Below, piece by piece: positions 32,885 to 35,240 of a stretch of DNA of 35,240 bases; the first letter of the stretch is position 1; every line of letters starts with the position of its first letter. The notes under the pieces were generated by a model that made no database searches, was not told the DNA's origin, and was given only the letters and a program-made list of their open reading frames with translations. The position numbers and the translations under genes were made by a program. The stretch spans positions 1 through 35,240 of the forward strand of contig JAACET010000010.1 in assembly GCA_011682385.1 (NCBI GenBank), written 5' to 3'. The stretch is from Actinomycetota bacterium (GTDB lineage: Bacteria > Planctomycetota > Phycisphaerae > JAACET01).

Positions 32885-33622
32885 TCATCGATCAAACTCA
32901 GCACCACTGAATCTGCTGCCCAAATAGGTCTTGCGGACCAGCGGATCGTTGACCAACTCCCGTGGTGTGCCGTCACGCAGGACACGACCATCAAAAATAA
33001 TATAGGAACGGTCAGTCACCGCAAGGGTCTCCCGGACATTGTGGTCGGTGAGCAAAACCGAAATGCCCTGGTCACGCAAAGACCTGATCTCCTGCTGGAG
33101 ACTCTCGACGGCTATGGGGTCGACACCACTAAAAGGCTCATCCAGCAACACCAAAGTGGGGTTGGTAATAAGCGATCGGGCAATCTCCAGCTTGCGCCGC
33201 TCGCCACCAGATAAGGTACGGGCCAACTGACGCCGCAGATAAGTCAGGCCAAACTCGTCCATCAACTCCTCGGCCCGCTTGATCCGCTGGCGGCGGGACA
33301 TGGTCATAGACTCCAGGATGGCCAGGAAATTATTCTCCACCGTGAGCCTTTGGAAAATACTGGGCTCCTGAGCCAAATACCCCATCCCCCGCCGGGCACG
33401 CTTGTACATGGGCATCTGAGTGATGTCAGTGCCGTCAAAAACAACCGAGCCAGCGTCCGGAGTCACCATGCCAATGGTCATGCGAAACGTGGTTGTCTTG
33501 CCGGCACCATTGCGGCCCAAGAGTCCCACAATCTCGGCTGGGGCAACACGCAACGAAACGTGATCCACCACTATCCGACCTGAATACTTCTTAACCAATC
33601 CTCGAGTTTCCAACAGGTTCAT
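32885..33622 (-). CDS. lptB: LPS export ABC transporter ATP-binding protein
   Basis: A 245-residue ABC ATPase that powers LptFG extraction of lipopolysaccharide from the inner membrane. Walker A is 'GLLGRNGAGKTTTFRM', then the Q-loop 'GYLAQEPSIFQRLTV', the signature 'LSGGERRKLEIARSL', Walker B 'LVLLDEPFSGVDPIAV' and the switch His in 'VLLTDHNVRETL'. The Q-loop wording and 'DHNVRETL' are characteristic of LptB as against amino-acid transporters. The ATG at 33622 is preferred over the track's TTG two codons upstream. No lptA/lptC gene is next to it; upstream is a 394-bp gap and then the second signal peptidase on the same strand. Confidence 0.95.
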   Translation of the reverse strand: MNLLETRGLVKKYSGRIVVDHVSLRVAPAEIVGLLGRNGAGKTTTFRMTIGMVTPDAGSVVFDGTDITQMPMYKRARRGMGYLAQEPSIFQRLTVENNFLAILESMTMSRRQRIKRAEELMDEFGLTYLRRQLARTLSGGERRKLEIARSLITNPTLVLLDEPFSGVDPIAVESLQQEIRSLRDQGISVLLTDHNVRETLAVTDRSYIIFDGRVLRDGTPRELVNDPLVRKTYLGSRFSGAEFDR

Positions 33623-34016
33623 GAGCAATATCCAATGGTCTATTCTACTGAGTCACAGGACCTTATGAAGGGTCTCCAAATGGGCGGCATTGCATTGTGG
33701 ATAAGCTGTTAGGCAATATTCGTCCTTCCGGGATCATGCCAAGGTGGCTATTTGAGCTGGTGAACCCATAAAATACGGCCAGTTAACCACAAATCGGCCT
33801 ACACCCACAAACTACAACGCTAACGTATGCCCAGGCAAGCACTTATCCAAACAAGACGCCAGCAGGCCCGCTCAAGTGCCATCCAGGCTGTCAAATACGG
33901 ACACAAAGGCCCAAGTTATGGCTGCATGGCCCGTGGGGCAGAAGCGGGGCATCCGCCTTGTGGACAAACTGTTGAAAATACCTCCCGCAATCTGTCCGTC
34001 TTCCGATCATCCCTAC
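33623..34016. other. 394-bp gap between signal peptidase 2 and lptB
   Basis: No supported gene. The plus-strand ORF 33827-34177 overlaps the signal peptidase gene antisense, lacks an SD and has no recognisable domain. The minus strand must carry the lptB leader; I could not find a convincing -35/-10 pair. No tRNA, SRP RNA or tmRNA pattern was recognised. Confidence 0.5.
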
Positions 34017-35240
34017 TCAACGAATCAGCCGCATCTTGCCCACTCTGGGCACTAACGGCAGTTGCCGGCCAACAACAGGGCCAGCAGCGGGCCAGTATAC
34101 AAAAAATGCCTGGCCAAATATATGGTCCCGTGGAACAGTGCCACGAACATAGTCGTCATCAAGGCCAGAATGCTTGACACACCAGAGCCGAGAATCACGC
34201 GAATCGGAACTATTGTCACCCAACATAAAATAGGCCGAACCGGGGATATCAGCATCCGACGGTATGCGGAACGGCCGGCCACAGGCGTGAGGTGGCTGAC
34301 CATGCAACCTGAGGGCCTGGGCATCAACCAAAGGACGCTCATCAGGAGCGATCCTAATCCGGCCCTTAGAGGTGTAGTACACGTCCCTGTCAAGCCTGAT
34401 GTGCAGCAGGTCCACCTCACAATCCCCGGCTGAAATAAAGACCATTGGCCGAGGGGCCTTGGTCTTGCCCAGCAGACGAACCTGGTCCAAGGAACCGGGG
34501 CTATAACTGCTGTTGGTGGTCCAGAGGACCTGACGGCCATCCACCCACACGCTGACCCTGTAATCCACAATCTGCAGGGCCAATCGCAAGGACTTCCCGA
34601 CAGCAGTCGGGGGCAAATCATAACGCAAAGGCAGGCCGGCATCATCCCGGACGCTCCGCCATTGGCTGTGTTCGGAACCGGAACCGGCCGGTACGCCCAA
34701 GCTATACTGTAATTCAATATAAGGCGAGGACGGGGCTGAAATATCCAGACGTAAACGGAAGAAGTGATCTCGTTTGCTCAGAACAGCAGTCACTTCAGCA
34801 GACCGGCCCAAATCCCTGGGAATAACGTCAAAACCCAAACGCAGGTCGGTTACAGTCACATGATTACGACCCGAAGAACGCAACGCATTGTAAGTTAAAG
34901 TGTTGTCAATCGGTCCAGTATAAGTGATCGTCCGGTCCGTGGCGCGGGCCTTGAGTCTGAGCAGCCGGCCGTCGTGAAGCCTGTCTATCTCCGAATTTTT
35001 AGAATCCCCCTGCCAGCGCGGCCAGCCTTGCCCGGGGCGGGAACGCTGATAATCATTGTCAAAAACGGGTATCCAAAGCCCCTGCTGCACCTTGGGGGGC
35101 TTCTGGGCAATGCGGCCATCAATGTACACGTCACCATCAATGACCTCTATGGTCTCACCGGGCAGTCCGGCGAGCCGTTTGATAAAATTGTCCCGACCAT
35201 TGCCGGGATAAAGGAAAACCACGACATCCCAACGCTTGGG
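34017..35240 (-). CDS. lepB: Second signal peptidase I paralogue with large insertion (5' end beyond window)
   Basis: 407 codons are visible; the frame is open to the right edge, so the track start at 35222 is not real. The visible part opens with 'PKRWDVVVF' (end of box C) and 'NFIKRLAGLPGETIEVIDGD' (box D with the general-base Lys), and near residue 340 has 'YFMLGDNSSDSRDSRLW' (box E). About 295 residues separate the two, with beta-rich segments ('LRLALQIVDYRVSVWVDGR', 'IRLDRDVYYTSKGRI') parallel to those in the gene at 26008. The C-terminus 'FGQAFFVYWP' is typical of SPase I ends. The serine box and membrane helices must lie outside the window. lptB follows downstream on the same strand. 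Confidence 0.85.
   Translation of the reverse strand, partial: PKRWDVVVFLYPGNGRDNFIKRLAGLPGETIEVIDGDVYIDGRIAQKPPKVQQGLWIPVFDNDYQRSRPGQGWPRWQGDSKNSEIDRLHDGRLLRLKARATDRTITYTGPIDNTLTYNALRSSGRNHVTVTDLRLGFDVIPRDLGRSAEVTAVLSKRDHFFRLRLDISAPSSPYIELQYSLGVPAGSGSEHSQWRSVRDDAGLPLRYDLPPTAVGKSLRLALQIVDYRVSVWVDGRQVLWTTNSSYSPGSLDQVRLLGKTKAPRPMVFISAGDCEVDLLHIRLDRDVYYTSKGRIRIAPDERPLVDAQALRLHGQPPHACGRPFRIPSDADIPGSAYFMLGDNSSDSRDSRLWCVKHSGLDDDYVRGTVPRDHIFGQAFFVYWPAAGPVVGRQLPLVPRVGKMRLIR

Noticed and set aside
33700-33790. Possible small structured RNA upstream of lptB (minus strand 'CCCGGAAGGA')
   Set aside because: The segment lacks the conserved SRP RNA tetraloop and internal-loop sequence, and no consistent fold was found by eye.
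33827-34177. 116-codon plus-strand ORF
   Set aside because: Half is antisense to the second signal peptidase; composition is Gln/Arg-rich without domain, and there is no SD.

Overview
The window looks like a piece of a Gram-negative chromosome from the phylum Planctomycetota, probably class Phycisphaerae. This is an inference, without any database search. It rests on the giant SecA, the very long signal peptidase I with internal extra domains, the DUF6159 membrane protein, the Gfo/Idh-rich sugar genes and the short dispersed intergenic repeats. Lipopolysaccharide genes (waaA, lptB) indicate an outer membrane. No rRNA, tRNA or CRISPR array was recognised.

Layout. (1) 1-1532: the start of a GAF-domain protein leaving the window on the minus strand, divergent from a DUF6159 membrane protein. 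(2) 1956-9161: a sugar-catabolism island with an SDR epimerase/dehydrogenase, two Gfo/Idh oxidoreductases, a NagB-like sugar-phosphate isomerase/deaminase, L-rhamnose isomerase and an HpcH/HpaI aldolase. Broken pieces lie between these genes: a TetR-like HTH remnant, a 16-codon gene start and a truncated VOC domain. (3) 9356-16096, all minus: the housekeeping run rpsB-tsf-pyrH-frr-gap-pgk-rpe-accD, with a readable sigma70-type promoter before rpsB. (4) 16379-18268, minus: rmuC and a small four-helix membrane protein. (5) 18545-27654, plus: efp-secA-waaA-proB-lipoprotein-signal peptidase I. (6) 27655-28775: a mobile-element graveyard with a truncated IS630-type transposase, a 149-bp inverted-repeat element at its break point, and dispersed repeats. 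(7) 28776-32720, plus: an EF-G-like GTPase broken by a one-base frameshift, a PIN-TRAM membrane protein and ispD. (8) 32885-35240, minus: lptB and a second signal peptidase I paralogue running off the right edge.

The most unusual content is in protein export. SecA is about 275 residues longer than the E. coli protein; it has what look like four tandem copies of the helical-wing unit and a Cys-rich zinc-ribbon-like insertion. A few kilobases away, two type I signal peptidases have the Ser/Lys catalytic boxes split by 220-300-residue insertions, and the complete one also has a zinc ribbon just after the catalytic serine. This suggests a lineage-specific elaboration of the Sec pathway. EF-P, encoded just upstream of secA, has Asn at the position usually occupied by the modified Lys. 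Many ORF-track starts were moved to internal ATG/GTG/TTG codons that have a Shine-Dalgarno (SD) sequence; the reasons are given per gene.
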